Positions 7,901 to 14,611 of a stretch of DNA of 64,000 nt are shown here, one piece after another. Made by a program: the position numbers and the translations under genes. This stretch comes from an uncultured Draconibacterium sp. (GTDB lineage: Bacteria > Bacteroidota > Bacteroidia > Bacteroidales > Prolixibacteraceae), in the NCBI RefSeq assembly GCF_963674925.1, contig NZ_OY771649.1, positions 1,116,001 to 1,180,000 on the forward strand, in the 5' to 3' direction. Each line of letters opens with the position of its first letter. Positions within the stretch are counted from its first letter, which is position 1. Under the pieces are notes generated by a model, which searched no databases, was not told the DNA's origin, and saw only the letters and a program-made list of their open reading frames with translations.

Positions 7901-9220
7901 AAACTCAATTTCTGCGGTTAGTTTTTCTTTGTCTTTTACATAGCGATAATCTTTCCCGCCACATAACTTATCAGCTAACTTTTTAAACTCAACATCCTTA
8001 ATATAATCGAATTGATCGCTAATCAATTCCTTTTCAGTTTTATTTAATGGCCGAAGTCTTTCATCTTCTTCTGTTTTAATCTTAATCCGGTTAATCGACT
8101 CCCATTTTCGAAACTCCTCAAACAATGGATGAGAAAGCGCTATTCGTTTTCGCTTAGGCTCTAATGGGCATTTTGCAACCAAGTCTTTTTGACTTTTTAA
8201 AGGTCGTTGGTAAAAAATAGCGAATTGCAATTTTTTTCGCAGCTCAGGTTCTATTTTCTGTTTGTCGCAGATGTAGTTAAACTCACGCAAGTAGTGTTTC
8301 TCCCGGTCAATATATTTTCCGCGGATACGTCGGGTTGTTCCATCACCATTCTTTTGCGCATAAATAGAATAGAAATAACAACCCAAAGTAGGTTGCCCAC
8401 TCTCAGCAATCTGCTGCGATAATTCATTGATCTCAGTTGCAACTTTTCCAAGATTCTCTTTCTTATCAAACTCTTTTAAAATAAATTCTTTTATTACATC
8501 AAGGGACGTTTCTTTTTTAAGTTGCCTTTTAATCTTGGTAGTTAATGATTTTGACTTTTTATCATTTTTATAAGTATCGGCAATTGTTTCAAATGGCTCT
8601 CTGAAAGCCGGGGCGTTGGTAGACTCTTCTAAAAGATTTTTTACAGCAATTTTAAATTGTTCAATGGCATCATCTGTCTGCTCCTCTTCCATTGACAAGT
8701 ACCCCCGGCGTTGGGCCAAATGATAAAATGCCCGCCCCAATTGATAGCGCCCCAGTTGCGAATCCATCAACCCTTTTTTTGTTGCTGCCAAATATCTGAG
8801 GTAATAGGGTTGTTTTAGCTTTTCCGTATCTACATCTCCCCCCTTAGCTCCTGTACACTGCCATTTAATAAATGCGTCGTTATTACATGGATATGTTTTT
8901 GTATATCGCCAGTTTCGTATTTCTTCGTTTGATAATCTGGGACATAATTCATTGTCAGATAATACTTGCAATGTTGCGGCTTTTCTTCTTCTTATTCGAT
9001 CAATTCGCCGTCTGGCACTTCTGAAACCTCTTCTAGTTGCCGCTTTCGACTTTTCCTGCCCGTCAACTCCTTTTGGGAATATATAACTTCCTTTTGTTGG
9101 AATTAAATTACCGTACTTATCATATTTCTCCAAAAAATGATACTTCTTATCTTCCTTTTCTAAGACTGCCCAACCAATACTATTGGTTCCAATATCTAGT
9201 CCAAGTTTAGTTTTAATCAT
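4988..9220 (-). CDS. cas9: Cas9 endonuclease, subtype II-C
   Basis: Cas9 is the crRNA- and tracrRNA-guided DNA endonuclease. At 1410 residues it is in the large Bacteroidetes II-C class. In order: RuvC-I LGLDIGTNSIGWAVLE (D9 catalytic), an arginine-rich bridge helix GFRSARRRIDRIRRRK around residues 65-80, a long recognition lobe, RuvC-II VNVELAREI near residue 762, HNH YDIEHTIPRSKWNDNS near 850, RuvC-III HIHHCIDAV near 1038, then the C-terminal PAM-interacting region. All catalytic motifs are intact. The start ATG at 9218-9220 is 36 nt from a partial tracrRNA copy, so the 5' leader can contain a repeat-like sequence. Its N-terminus differs from the relic at 9276-9413, which suggests that this cas9 replaced an older one. 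Confidence 0.97.
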   Translation of the reverse strand: MIKTKLGLDIGTNSIGWAVLEKEDKKYHFLEKYDKYGNLIPTKGSYIFPKGVDGQEKSKAATRRGFRSARRRIDRIRRRKAATLQVLSDNELCPRLSNEEIRNWRYTKTYPCNNDAFIKWQCTGAKGGDVDTEKLKQPYYLRYLAATKKGLMDSQLGRYQLGRAFYHLAQRRGYLSMEEEQTDDAIEQFKIAVKNLLEESTNAPAFREPFETIADTYKNDKKSKSLTTKIKRQLKKETSLDVIKEFILKEFDKKENLGKVATEINELSQQIAESGQPTLGCYFYSIYAQKNGDGTTRRIRGKYIDREKHYLREFNYICDKQKIEPELRKKLQFAIFYQRPLKSQKDLVAKCPLEPKRKRIALSHPLFEEFRKWESINRIKIKTEEDERLRPLNKTEKELISDQFDYIKDVEFKKLADKLCGGKDYRYVKDKEKLTAEIEFNFPETTTFPGCPTIKTFKSILGKDEYGNYCYDSFPLLNSGYKDEAGKPQISIEDIWHCLFIDSFGEKKKHDARKEFAEKHLPDIDANAFSKIKLKKGYGNLSKSAIKKILPYLKDGMLYSHAVFTANIEKVLGRKATEKETKTIAASIKEALSLHEKEKKVNAVVNNYIEKYKTDENGIGDDPNSQWAHKNGISNEISSWFSAAELDAMTEEEQADLEQQCWCKFIKQVTNKRSQNVEYLSTKTITDFIKETLNDKLPNETIDISKLYHPSAMEAYPKAEKRLCNPEISSIKNPVFNKAMHQIKHLVNKLIEEGLVDKNTEVNVELAREINSATYRRALTLYQKDQKFIRDWARRKIIECYDEEKRSTIQPTDRQITKYILYAEQNQHCLYTGETITPRKFFAEQKYDIEHTIPRSKWNDNSLINKTLANADFNRNYKQDQFPANLDLTFNNDQIDAGTIIQNRNQWLKSYSISNNEVHFSISIESLKQQYRNYKSAAKAAAGDAVKHDELMEKAHYARLRLDYLSRKYKTFEREEIPAKFNNANLVDTRLITKYARAYLNSYFNKVNVINGQVTDTLRKIWGLQDEYEEKDRSNHIHHCIDAVTVASVEKGTANRMSEAFHQYERDYFRGDLSAKVHLSEPMENFVERMKQLKNEVFIYHKQVDRIKPLLDELKKVNPQKLNLRGALNKPNPYGRIKMDGQDVYVQRSLVKDIQDKDIPSIIDDMIRERIYDLKRQNGNVKLDKLKKDGVIILPEYSYADKNGNTKILKEMVLRKIRLRAYKQGQYPLKEIRKTDHSEKEYKRDMYVLKEKGSNYEALLFGDLIPDNPEGRTKFKKREYFLINSIDLVKNSVSINPNYQFLFAIHPDDPFLVFDKHYDEITWEDNEDMNTRLFKIKKFDDDQNIILQRNSHAAADKAIYANESNLRDMSAFLLKKVPSSFRAIPTKIDELGRIDIEYSKQFIEDKMRNI

Positions 9221-9256
9221 ATTTGTTGGTTTTAATATTTTTACTACTTTTGAATC

Positions 9257-9288
9257 ACATCAAATCACAATAAGGCTATATGCCGAAG
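9257..9288 (+). pseudogene. Partial second tracrRNA copy next to the cas9 start
   Basis: Seen: ACATCAAATCACAAT (9257-9271) is complementary to the first 15 nt of the crRNA repeat when G-U pairs are allowed. It is followed by the nexus AAGGCTATATGCCGAAG (9272-9288). Bases 9264-9288 are identical to 9547-9571 of the full tracrRNA. Downstream, a strong GAAA-capped stem (CCTCATCAAT/ATTGGTGAGG, 9302-9325) follows, but without a good T run. The upper anti-repeat stem of the full copy is missing here. It could be a relic, a second functional tracrRNA, or a pairing site in the cas9 leader. Confidence 0.65.
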
Positions 9289-9413
9289 AAAAAATTTAGA
9301 GCCTCATCAATGAAAATTGGTGAGGTTCGTTGTTTATTAATGGTATTTTCTTTATCCACAACAGCCCAGCCAACGCTGTTTGTTCCGAGGTCGAGTCCTA
9401 AAATTTTAGCCAT
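9276..9413 (-). pseudogene. Relic N-terminus of a second cas9
   Basis: Minus-strand translation from the ATG at 9411-9413 gives 45 residues starting MAKILGLDLGTNSVGWAVVD, an unmistakable Cas9 RuvC-I motif, and then KENTINKQRTS. After about residue 31 the similarity stops and the frame runs through the stem-loop and the partial tracrRNA to a TAG at 9276-9278. It is not a copy of the present cas9 N-terminus (MIKTKLGLDIGTNSIGWAVLE), so it derives from a different cas9 allele. The likely history is that an incoming cas9 with part of its own tracrRNA displaced all but the first ~30 codons of the resident gene. That history is inference. Confidence 0.85.
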
Positions 9414-9530
9414 TTTTGAAATGCGTTTTATAGGTTATTAGTAGAATTATGTTGTTAAATATAAACAGATTCTATCAAAAAGTATTATATTAGCCTTGCT
9501 TTTATAAAGCATGTGTTCAAAAACATAGAA

Positions 9531-9612
9531 TTCAATTTTATATCTTATCACAATAAGGCTATATGCCGAAGGATATGAAATCCTGTACTCCTGCCTCGGT
9601 GGGAGTTTTTTT
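9531..9612 (+). ncRNA. tracrRNA: tracrRNA with intrinsic terminator
   Basis: The tracrRNA pairs with the crRNA repeat and anchors it in Cas9. The anti-repeat at 9531-9554 (TTCAATTTTA, TATC, then CACAAT) matches the plus-strand repeat at 18 of 24 positions, with most differences giving G-U pairs. The non-pairing core TTAT forms the bulge typical of repeat:anti-repeat duplexes. It is followed by the nexus hairpin GGC/GCC (9558-9567), a small GGAT/ATCC hairpin (9571-9583) and a terminator stem ACTCC/GGGAGT (9587-9606) with a T run. The 5' end is uncertain: a weak TAGCCTTG -7-like element at 9491-9498 would start transcription near 9505. It is divergent from cas9, as in other II-C loci. Confidence 0.88.
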
Positions 9613-9629
9613 ATAATTTTTTTTTACAT

Positions 9630-9662
9630 AAACCTTCAAGGTTTTAAAAACCTTGAAGGTTT
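9630..9662. repeat. REP-like palindrome 6 (after tracrRNA)
   Basis: This 33-bp palindrome has arms AAACCTTCAAGG/CCTTGAAGGTTT and lies 18 bp after the tracrRNA T run. It marks the outer end of the CRISPR locus on this side. Confidence 0.88.
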
Positions 9663-9678
9663 AATATTTTAATCAAAC

Positions 9679-9714
9679 AAAAAAAGCGGAACCCAACCTA
9701 ATGAGTCCCGCTTC
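9679..9714 (-). terminator. Terminator of the 9737-11509 gene
   Basis: On the minus strand, AAGCGGGAC pairs with GTTCCGCTT around a 12-nt loop and is followed by a run of T (the A run at 9679-9685 on plus). It begins about 20 nt after the stop codon. Confidence 0.75.
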
Positions 9715-9736
9715 TGTATGCTTATTTTGAAAACAA

Positions 9737-11509
9737 TTACAATTCTACGTTCAGAACTGAATATTTTTGAACAAGTTTTTCCAGCTCAAGAACCACATCC
9801 TTTTTCTTTTCTCCAAAAAGGTTTTTGTAATACTCGATTCCCTCCATCAGGTTACTTTTGAATTTCACCAGGTTACGTTTTTCTTTCACGTCATCGGTGT
9901 TTTTCTGAAAAGCCTCGATACGCTCTTTAAATATATCGAGGTACATACTCAGTTCTTTCAAAAACATATGCGGACGATACCCTTTATCCAACAAATTGAT
10001 GCGCCCGTAAATATGATCAACCATTTCTTTCAGGCTTGAGATTTTTGAGAAATAGGCAAGGTTTGGTCCCGGACAAACGGTTACTTTCTCGTTTTCCTTC
10101 ACTTCGAAACCTTTCGACTGCAGCATCGAAATTCCAAGCCCAATGCACAAACATTCCGGCTCAATAATTTTATCGTAAGCTTTTTTGTATTCCGCTTCCG
10201 GCAAATTAAGTTCCTCCAGTTCCTGCAACTTTTTACTTTGATATTGGCGCGACGATGTACAAATTGGTTTTTCAGTGTATTCAGTGTTATACTTCAAAAA
10301 TCCTTTAGTACAAGGCATTCCTGCTTTTCCATCGGCAGCCATCGCCAAACGAAGCTTGCTCATCGATGCTCCTTTAATACTGTTAAAAGGTACACCCAGT
10401 GGCGACAATCCACTGTAGTAATAATCTTTTTCCTTACCAACAGCCAACAGGTTCATGGTTTCAGTATCGATACTGATAACTTCAGGAACCAGCATAAAAG
10501 GCGATCCCCAGCCAACGCTGTCCATATTGTAATGCTCAAGCAGCAAGTTGTGTTCCTCTACATTACCAACACCACCTTGTGCGGTAATTTTCATATCAGG
10601 TTCAGTAGCGGGTTGCGAAAGCTCTTTTTTCTGTAAAGCCGTTTTATAAACTTCAACACAGGTATCGAATAACTTCTGGCGGTTCAATCTGAATTCATCC
10701 AAAATTGGTCCAAACAAAACACCATTGGTCGGGAAAGCGTGTCCGCCACAGTTTACACCCGATTCAATGCGGTATTCTGAAACCCAAAGTCCTTTTGCAG
10801 CCAACATTTTACCCTGCACAAGCGCCGATCGAAAATCACTCACTTTTAGAATAATTTTCTTTTTTATCGATCCTGTAATATCAGGAAAGAAGTCTTTGAA
10901 ATTTTCGATATAGCTGTACAAACGCGGGCTCATTCCGGCAGAAAGTACCAACGACGAACTGAGGTTACTGTTGGCAAAACCACGCAGCGCCGCATGTGCA
11001 TCGTTATACTCGATGGGAAGTTCTTCTCCATCTTTTTTGTTTACCTGGTCGAGCTTTGTCATGATGTTCACATCAATCGATCCCACCGGCAACTTTTCAT
11101 TTACCCATTTCTTCAGCTCTTCGGTAACCGACTTTTTAAAACCAAGGTGACTGAATTTCTTTTTCAACTCTGATGCCTCGGGAAGCATGTCGTAGTATTT
11201 TTCCAACTCGCCACCAACATTCGACAAAGAAGCCTTTAATCCATCAACCTTTTTATTTACAACCTCTTCCATCGTATTCAGGTACGATGTTATGCGTTTT
11301 GCCCTGTGATCGTCCACCTTTTTCGGGATAGCTATAAACGGCAAATCAAACTTTTTACAGTAAAATTCGCGTATCGTTTCCATCAGCGAATCATCAACAA
11401 GCGAAATCACTGACGAAATTCCAAAAGGTGCTACATTAACAGGAGTGTCCATTGAATATCCTACACCCAGAACGGGTATATGAAAAGAATGTCCTTCAAA
11501 TATTTTCAT
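9737..11509 (-). CDS. Conserved Bacteroidota protein, possible nitronate-monooxygenase-like barrel
   Basis: The 590-residue cytoplasmic protein has no signal peptide or membrane segment. Its N-terminus (PVLGVGYSMDTPVNVAPFGISSVISLVDD) and a central QGGVGNVEEHNLLLEHY block followed by SVGWGSPFMLVPEV resemble the FMN-binding TIM-barrel pattern of nitronate monooxygenase and IMP-dehydrogenase relatives. Between these, a charged helical insertion spans roughly residues 70-190. A cysteine pair occurs near IEPECLCIGLG. I am not certain of the family and give no substrate. It stands alone on the minus strand with its own terminator, divergent from the TetR operon. An alternative reading is a Bacteroidota-specific protein of unknown function. 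Confidence 0.75.
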   Translation of the reverse strand: MKIFEGHSFHIPVLGVGYSMDTPVNVAPFGISSVISLVDDSLMETIREFYCKKFDLPFIAIPKKVDDHRAKRITSYLNTMEEVVNKKVDGLKASLSNVGGELEKYYDMLPEASELKKKFSHLGFKKSVTEELKKWVNEKLPVGSIDVNIMTKLDQVNKKDGEELPIEYNDAHAALRGFANSNLSSSLVLSAGMSPRLYSYIENFKDFFPDITGSIKKKIILKVSDFRSALVQGKMLAAKGLWVSEYRIESGVNCGGHAFPTNGVLFGPILDEFRLNRQKLFDTCVEVYKTALQKKELSQPATEPDMKITAQGGVGNVEEHNLLLEHYNMDSVGWGSPFMLVPEVISIDTETMNLLAVGKEKDYYYSGLSPLGVPFNSIKGASMSKLRLAMAADGKAGMPCTKGFLKYNTEYTEKPICTSSRQYQSKKLQELEELNLPEAEYKKAYDKIIEPECLCIGLGISMLQSKGFEVKENEKVTVCPGPNLAYFSKISSLKEMVDHIYGRINLLDKGYRPHMFLKELSMYLDIFKERIEAFQKNTDDVKEKRNLVKFKSNLMEGIEYYKNLFGEKKKDVVLELEKLVQKYSVLNVEL

Positions 11510-11703
11510 TTACGTAAATTATGTAATACGGGGTTAATTACGCCCCGTTTCGATTAAAATCAATTGGGCGCAAAGAAAGCAAGTTATTTTACATTTGCTA
11601 GCAACAATTAGTGCAATACCAAAATTGTCTAAATATTTATCTATTTAGACCAAATCCCTGACATTTTATTCGAACTATTTCGTCCAATATTCAATATTTA
11701 AAA

Positions 11704-11779
11704 TTGACCGGTCGGTCAATTAATCACAAATTTTCTTGGAATTTTAAAATACATCTTTTAATTTTGACCGACCGTTCAA
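11704..11779. promoter_or_regulatory. Paired TetR-type operators
   Basis: TTGACCGGTCGGTCAA (11704-11719) and TTGACCGACCGTTCAA (11764-11779) are two closely related 16-bp inverted repeats spaced 60 bp apart. They sit immediately upstream of the tetR-like gene, and the second ends 17 bp before its ATG. GACCG/CGGTC half-sites are typical of TetR-family operators. Autoregulation of the whole operon is the likely role. Confidence 0.8.
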
Positions 11780-11796
11780 TCAATAAATATTAAAAG

Positions 11797-12396
11797 ATGC
11801 CAAGAAGTCCAGAACAATTCGACGATATCAGAAAACAGAAAAAGCTATTAATCATGGAAACTGCTCTTGAATTATTTGCAGAGAATGGTTATCACACCAC
11901 TTCCATCAGCCAGATTGCAGCAAAAGCAAAAATCTCGAAAGGGCTTACTTATAACTATTTCAGCAGCAAAGAAGAGATTCTCAACGAGCTGATGGAACAT
12001 GGTTTTAACGAAATTTACGACAACCTGGATATGAATCACGACGGAATCCTTACCGATGAAGAATTCATTTATTTCATCCGGCAGAATTTCAAACTGTTGC
12101 GTGAAAATATGCAACACTGGAAATTGTTCTTTTCGTTATTGTTGCAACCCCAAATTTCAAAAGCTTTTGCTGAAATGTACGAAGAAAAAGCTGCCCCTAT
12201 TTTCAACTTATTTTATGGATTTATAAAAGCTCACGGAAGCAAAGACCCGGAAACCGACCTGATGGCGATTGCCTCTTTACTGGAAGGTGCCTTTTTGTAT
12301 TGTGTTGCTGCGCCTGATGTTTTCCCGATGGAGAAACTCGAAGAGGCTGTAATTTCTGCTTCATTTAAAATTGTAAACAATAAAAAACCAGAATAA
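11797..12396 (+). CDS. TetR-family regulator with an embedded EF-hand loop
   Basis: This 199-residue regulator has the usual N-terminal helix-turn-helix (about residues 15-60: ETALELFAENGYHTTSISQIA, then KGLTYNYFSSKEEIL) and a helical ligand-binding domain. Residues 78-89 read DMNHDGILTDEE, an exact EF-hand calcium-loop pattern (ligand positions D, N, D, backbone, D/T, E). It is placed between helices 4 and 5, which is unusual for TetR proteins. The stop codon overlaps the ATG of the LolA-like gene (ATAATGA), so the two are translationally coupled. Two operator palindromes lie upstream. It probably represses this export operon; the effector is unknown, and calcium sensing is only a hypothesis. 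Confidence 0.92.
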   Translation: MPRSPEQFDDIRKQKKLLIMETALELFAENGYHTTSISQIAAKAKISKGLTYNYFSSKEEILNELMEHGFNEIYDNLDMNHDGILTDEEFIYFIRQNFKLLRENMQHWKLFFSLLLQPQISKAFAEMYEEKAAPIFNLFYGFIKAHGSKDPETDLMAIASLLEGAFLYCVAAPDVFPMEKLEEAVISASFKIVNNKKPE

Positions 12397-13139
12397 TGAA
12401 ACGAATAAAACTCACACTAACTTTTATGCTTTTAGGCCTGGCTGTATTTGCACAGGATATGACCGCAATAATTAAACAGGCCGATGAAAAATTCAGAGGA
12501 GAATCAAGTCGCGGTGAGATGACCATGATTATTGAACGCCCCGGATGGAGCCGCACGGTGTCGATGAAGAACTGGACCTTGGGAAACGATTATTCGCTGA
12601 TATACATTACTGCTCCGGCCAAAGAAAAAGGACAGGTTTTTCTGAAACGCGATAAAGAAATGTGGAACTGGGTGCCAACCATACAACGTATGATAAAAAT
12701 TCCGCCATCGATGATGATGCAGTCGTGGATGGGATCGGATTTTACCAACGACGATCTGGTAAAAGAATCTCAAATGGCAAAAGACTATTCGAACAAGCTG
12801 CTTGGCGAGGAAGAAGTTGATGGTTATTCGTGCTATAAAATTGAACTGATACCTCACGAAGATGCACCCGTTGTTTGGGGAAAAGTAACTATGTGGATCT
12901 CGAAAGAAGAACTGCACTGGCTAAAAGCTGAGTTTTACGATGAAGATGGCTATCTGGTTAATACCGAAATTCTTACGGATGTAAAAATGATGGACGACCG
13001 CGAAATGCCAACACGTCTGGAAATGATTCCGGCCGATGAAGAAGGCAACAAAACGGTTATGATCTTTGATAAAATTGAGTTTGATGTTGATCTGAAAGAA
13101 AGCTTTTTCTCGCAACAGAATATGAAACGAATAAGATAG
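12396..13139 (+). CDS. Outer membrane lipoprotein-sorting protein, LolA-like
   Basis: This 247-residue exported protein has a cleavable signal peptide (about 1-20, ending VFAQ). The body follows the LolA_like fold of outer membrane lipoprotein-sorting proteins (PF17131 type): the first strand RGEMTMIIERPGWSRTVSMK, the MWNWVPTIQRMIKIPPSMMMQSWMG block and the late WISKEELHWLKAEFYDEDG strand. The family is thought to carry lipids or lipoproteins through the periplasm. It overlaps tetR by one base and precedes two FtsX-type permeases and an ATPase, which are the expected inner-membrane partners. The role is inferred from fold and operon. Confidence 0.9.
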   Translation: MKRIKLTLTFMLLGLAVFAQDMTAIIKQADEKFRGESSRGEMTMIIERPGWSRTVSMKNWTLGNDYSLIYITAPAKEKGQVFLKRDKEMWNWVPTIQRMIKIPPSMMMQSWMGSDFTNDDLVKESQMAKDYSNKLLGEEEVDGYSCYKIELIPHEDAPVVWGKVTMWISKEELHWLKAEFYDEDGYLVNTEILTDVKMMDDREMPTRLEMIPADEEGNKTVMIFDKIEFDVDLKESFFSQQNMKRIR

Positions 13140-13143
13140 AGCT

Positions 13144-13221
13144 TGTCATTTCGAAGGAAGTATGATTGAGAAATCTCTTTCAATGTAACAGATTTCTCCT
13201 CGCTAACTCGTCGAAATGACA
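13144..13221. repeat. Small nested inverted repeat (MITE-like)
   Basis: Outer arms TGTCATTTCGA (13144-13154) and TCGAAATGACA (13211-13221) enclose inner arms GAGAAATCT and AGATTTCTC (13168-13198). The 78-bp element sits in the 120-bp gap between the LolA-like and first permease genes. GTCATTTCGA elements with AGAAATCT cores are widespread in Bacteroidota genomes. It has no coding capacity and could mildly attenuate the operon. Confidence 0.75.
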
Positions 13222-13259
13222 TCACCTAAAGCAGCATTCAAGCATTAACAAATTAGCAA

Positions 13260-14480
13260 ATGAAAACAAACATAAAACTAGCATGGCGAAACCTCTGGCG
13301 AAACAAACGCCGCACTATTATTGCCATATCGTCTATCGTGTTCAGCGTGTTGCTGGCCTCGTGGATGCGGTCGATGCAGGAAGGTTCGTACGACAGCATG
13401 ATCGATAATTCGGTTAAATTCTACACCGGCTATTTGCAGGTACAGGATACTGCTTACTGGGACGAGCGCACACTTGACAATAGCTTTGAAGTGGATGCAG
13501 AATTACAAAATCAAATAAAGGATATTAAAGACGTTTCGCTGGTTTCGAACCGTTTGGAATCGTTTTCACTGGCTGCCGACCACATGAAAAGTAAACCGGC
13601 CATGGTAATGGGAATTGAGCCTGAAGCCGAAGATCAAATTACTAACCTTTCGAAAAAAATACAGTCGGGAGAGTTTATTAAATCCGGCGATAAAGAAGTG
13701 GTGATTAGCGGAGGCCTTGCCAAATACCTGGAGCTGGGTGTTGGCGATACACTGGTAATGATCTCTCAGGGTTATCACGGGATAAGTGCAAGTGGTTTAT
13801 TCCCTATAAAAGGAATAATTAAACACCCCAATGCGGAATTTAACAAGCGACTGATTTATATGGACATTGAAACAGCTCGTGAGTTTTATTCAGCCCACGG
13901 ATTATCGACTTCGCTGGTAGTAATGACCGATAATCACTACAGCGTTAATCATATTAAAAAGGAGATTGTGCAAATTCTACCGGAAAAGAACACGGTAATG
14001 ACCTGGACAGAAATGACACCTGAACTGGTGCAAATAATCCAAAGCGACCGCGGCGGTGGAATTATCATGTTGGGAATTCTTTACCTGGTTATCGCATTTG
14101 GCATGTTCAGCGTGGTGATAATGATGGTAAAAGAACGCCAGCGCGAATTTGGAGTGACACACGCTGTGGGTATGCAAAAGCGGAAATTAGCTTCGCTGGT
14201 TTTTATCGAAACACTTTTTATCGGACTGATCGGATGTGCGGTTGGACTAATAATCAGCTACTTTTTCTGCCTGTACTTTTTCTACAACCCGATTCCGCTC
14301 ACCGGCGATATGGCCAAAGCCACTGAACTCTACGGTATGGAACCGTACATGTTCGTTTCAATGAAAGCCTCGCTCTTTTATAACCAAATTATTGTGGTTT
14401 TCCTAATCAGCATCTTTATAGCGATTTTCCCGATAACCAATGTTAGCCGGTTAAAAATCACGAAAGCAATGCGGGCGTAA
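13260..14480 (+). CDS. ABC transporter permease, FtsX/LolC-like (first copy)
   Basis: This 406-residue inner-membrane permease has the MacB/FtsX layout: one N-terminal membrane helix after the LAWRNLWRNKRRT start, a periplasmic core domain of about 220 residues, and three C-terminal helices (around 275-400: GILYLVIAFGMFSVVIMMV, SLVFIETLFIGLIGCAVGL, FLISIFIAIFPITNVSRL). Such permeases act as pairs with a LolD-like ATPase to release substrates from the membrane to a periplasmic carrier. The second permease (14612) has the same length and start motif, so the pair arose by duplication. The 131-nt gap between them holds no gene. Confidence 0.93.
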   Translation: MKTNIKLAWRNLWRNKRRTIIAISSIVFSVLLASWMRSMQEGSYDSMIDNSVKFYTGYLQVQDTAYWDERTLDNSFEVDAELQNQIKDIKDVSLVSNRLESFSLAADHMKSKPAMVMGIEPEAEDQITNLSKKIQSGEFIKSGDKEVVISGGLAKYLELGVGDTLVMISQGYHGISASGLFPIKGIIKHPNAEFNKRLIYMDIETAREFYSAHGLSTSLVVMTDNHYSVNHIKKEIVQILPEKNTVMTWTEMTPELVQIIQSDRGGGIIMLGILYLVIAFGMFSVVIMMVKERQREFGVTHAVGMQKRKLASLVFIETLFIGLIGCAVGLIISYFFCLYFFYNPIPLTGDMAKATELYGMEPYMFVSMKASLFYNQIIVVFLISIFIAIFPITNVSRLKITKAMRA

Positions 14481-14611
14481 GAAAGTTTACAGTCACAGTT
14501 TTCAGTTCTCACAATTATTAAGATGAATAATAATCAGGAATACAACAGTTTGGATTTGAAGCAGAACTCTTCAGACTTCCAACTTCGTGCTTCCGACATA
14601 AATAAAACAAA

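Noticed and set aside
9302..9345. Terminator for a full second tracrRNA
   Set aside because: The stem is strong but the T run is interrupted, and the upper anti-repeat stem is missing, so a complete second tracrRNA is not claimed.
9420..9500. Promoters for cas9 and tracrRNA
   Set aside because: Only a weak TAGCCTTG element was seen without a -33 partner at the right distance; not reported as a feature.
1..9662. csn2, cas4 or an anti-CRISPR gene
   Set aside because: No open frame in or beside the locus fits; the set is cas9, cas1 and cas2 only (subtype II-C).
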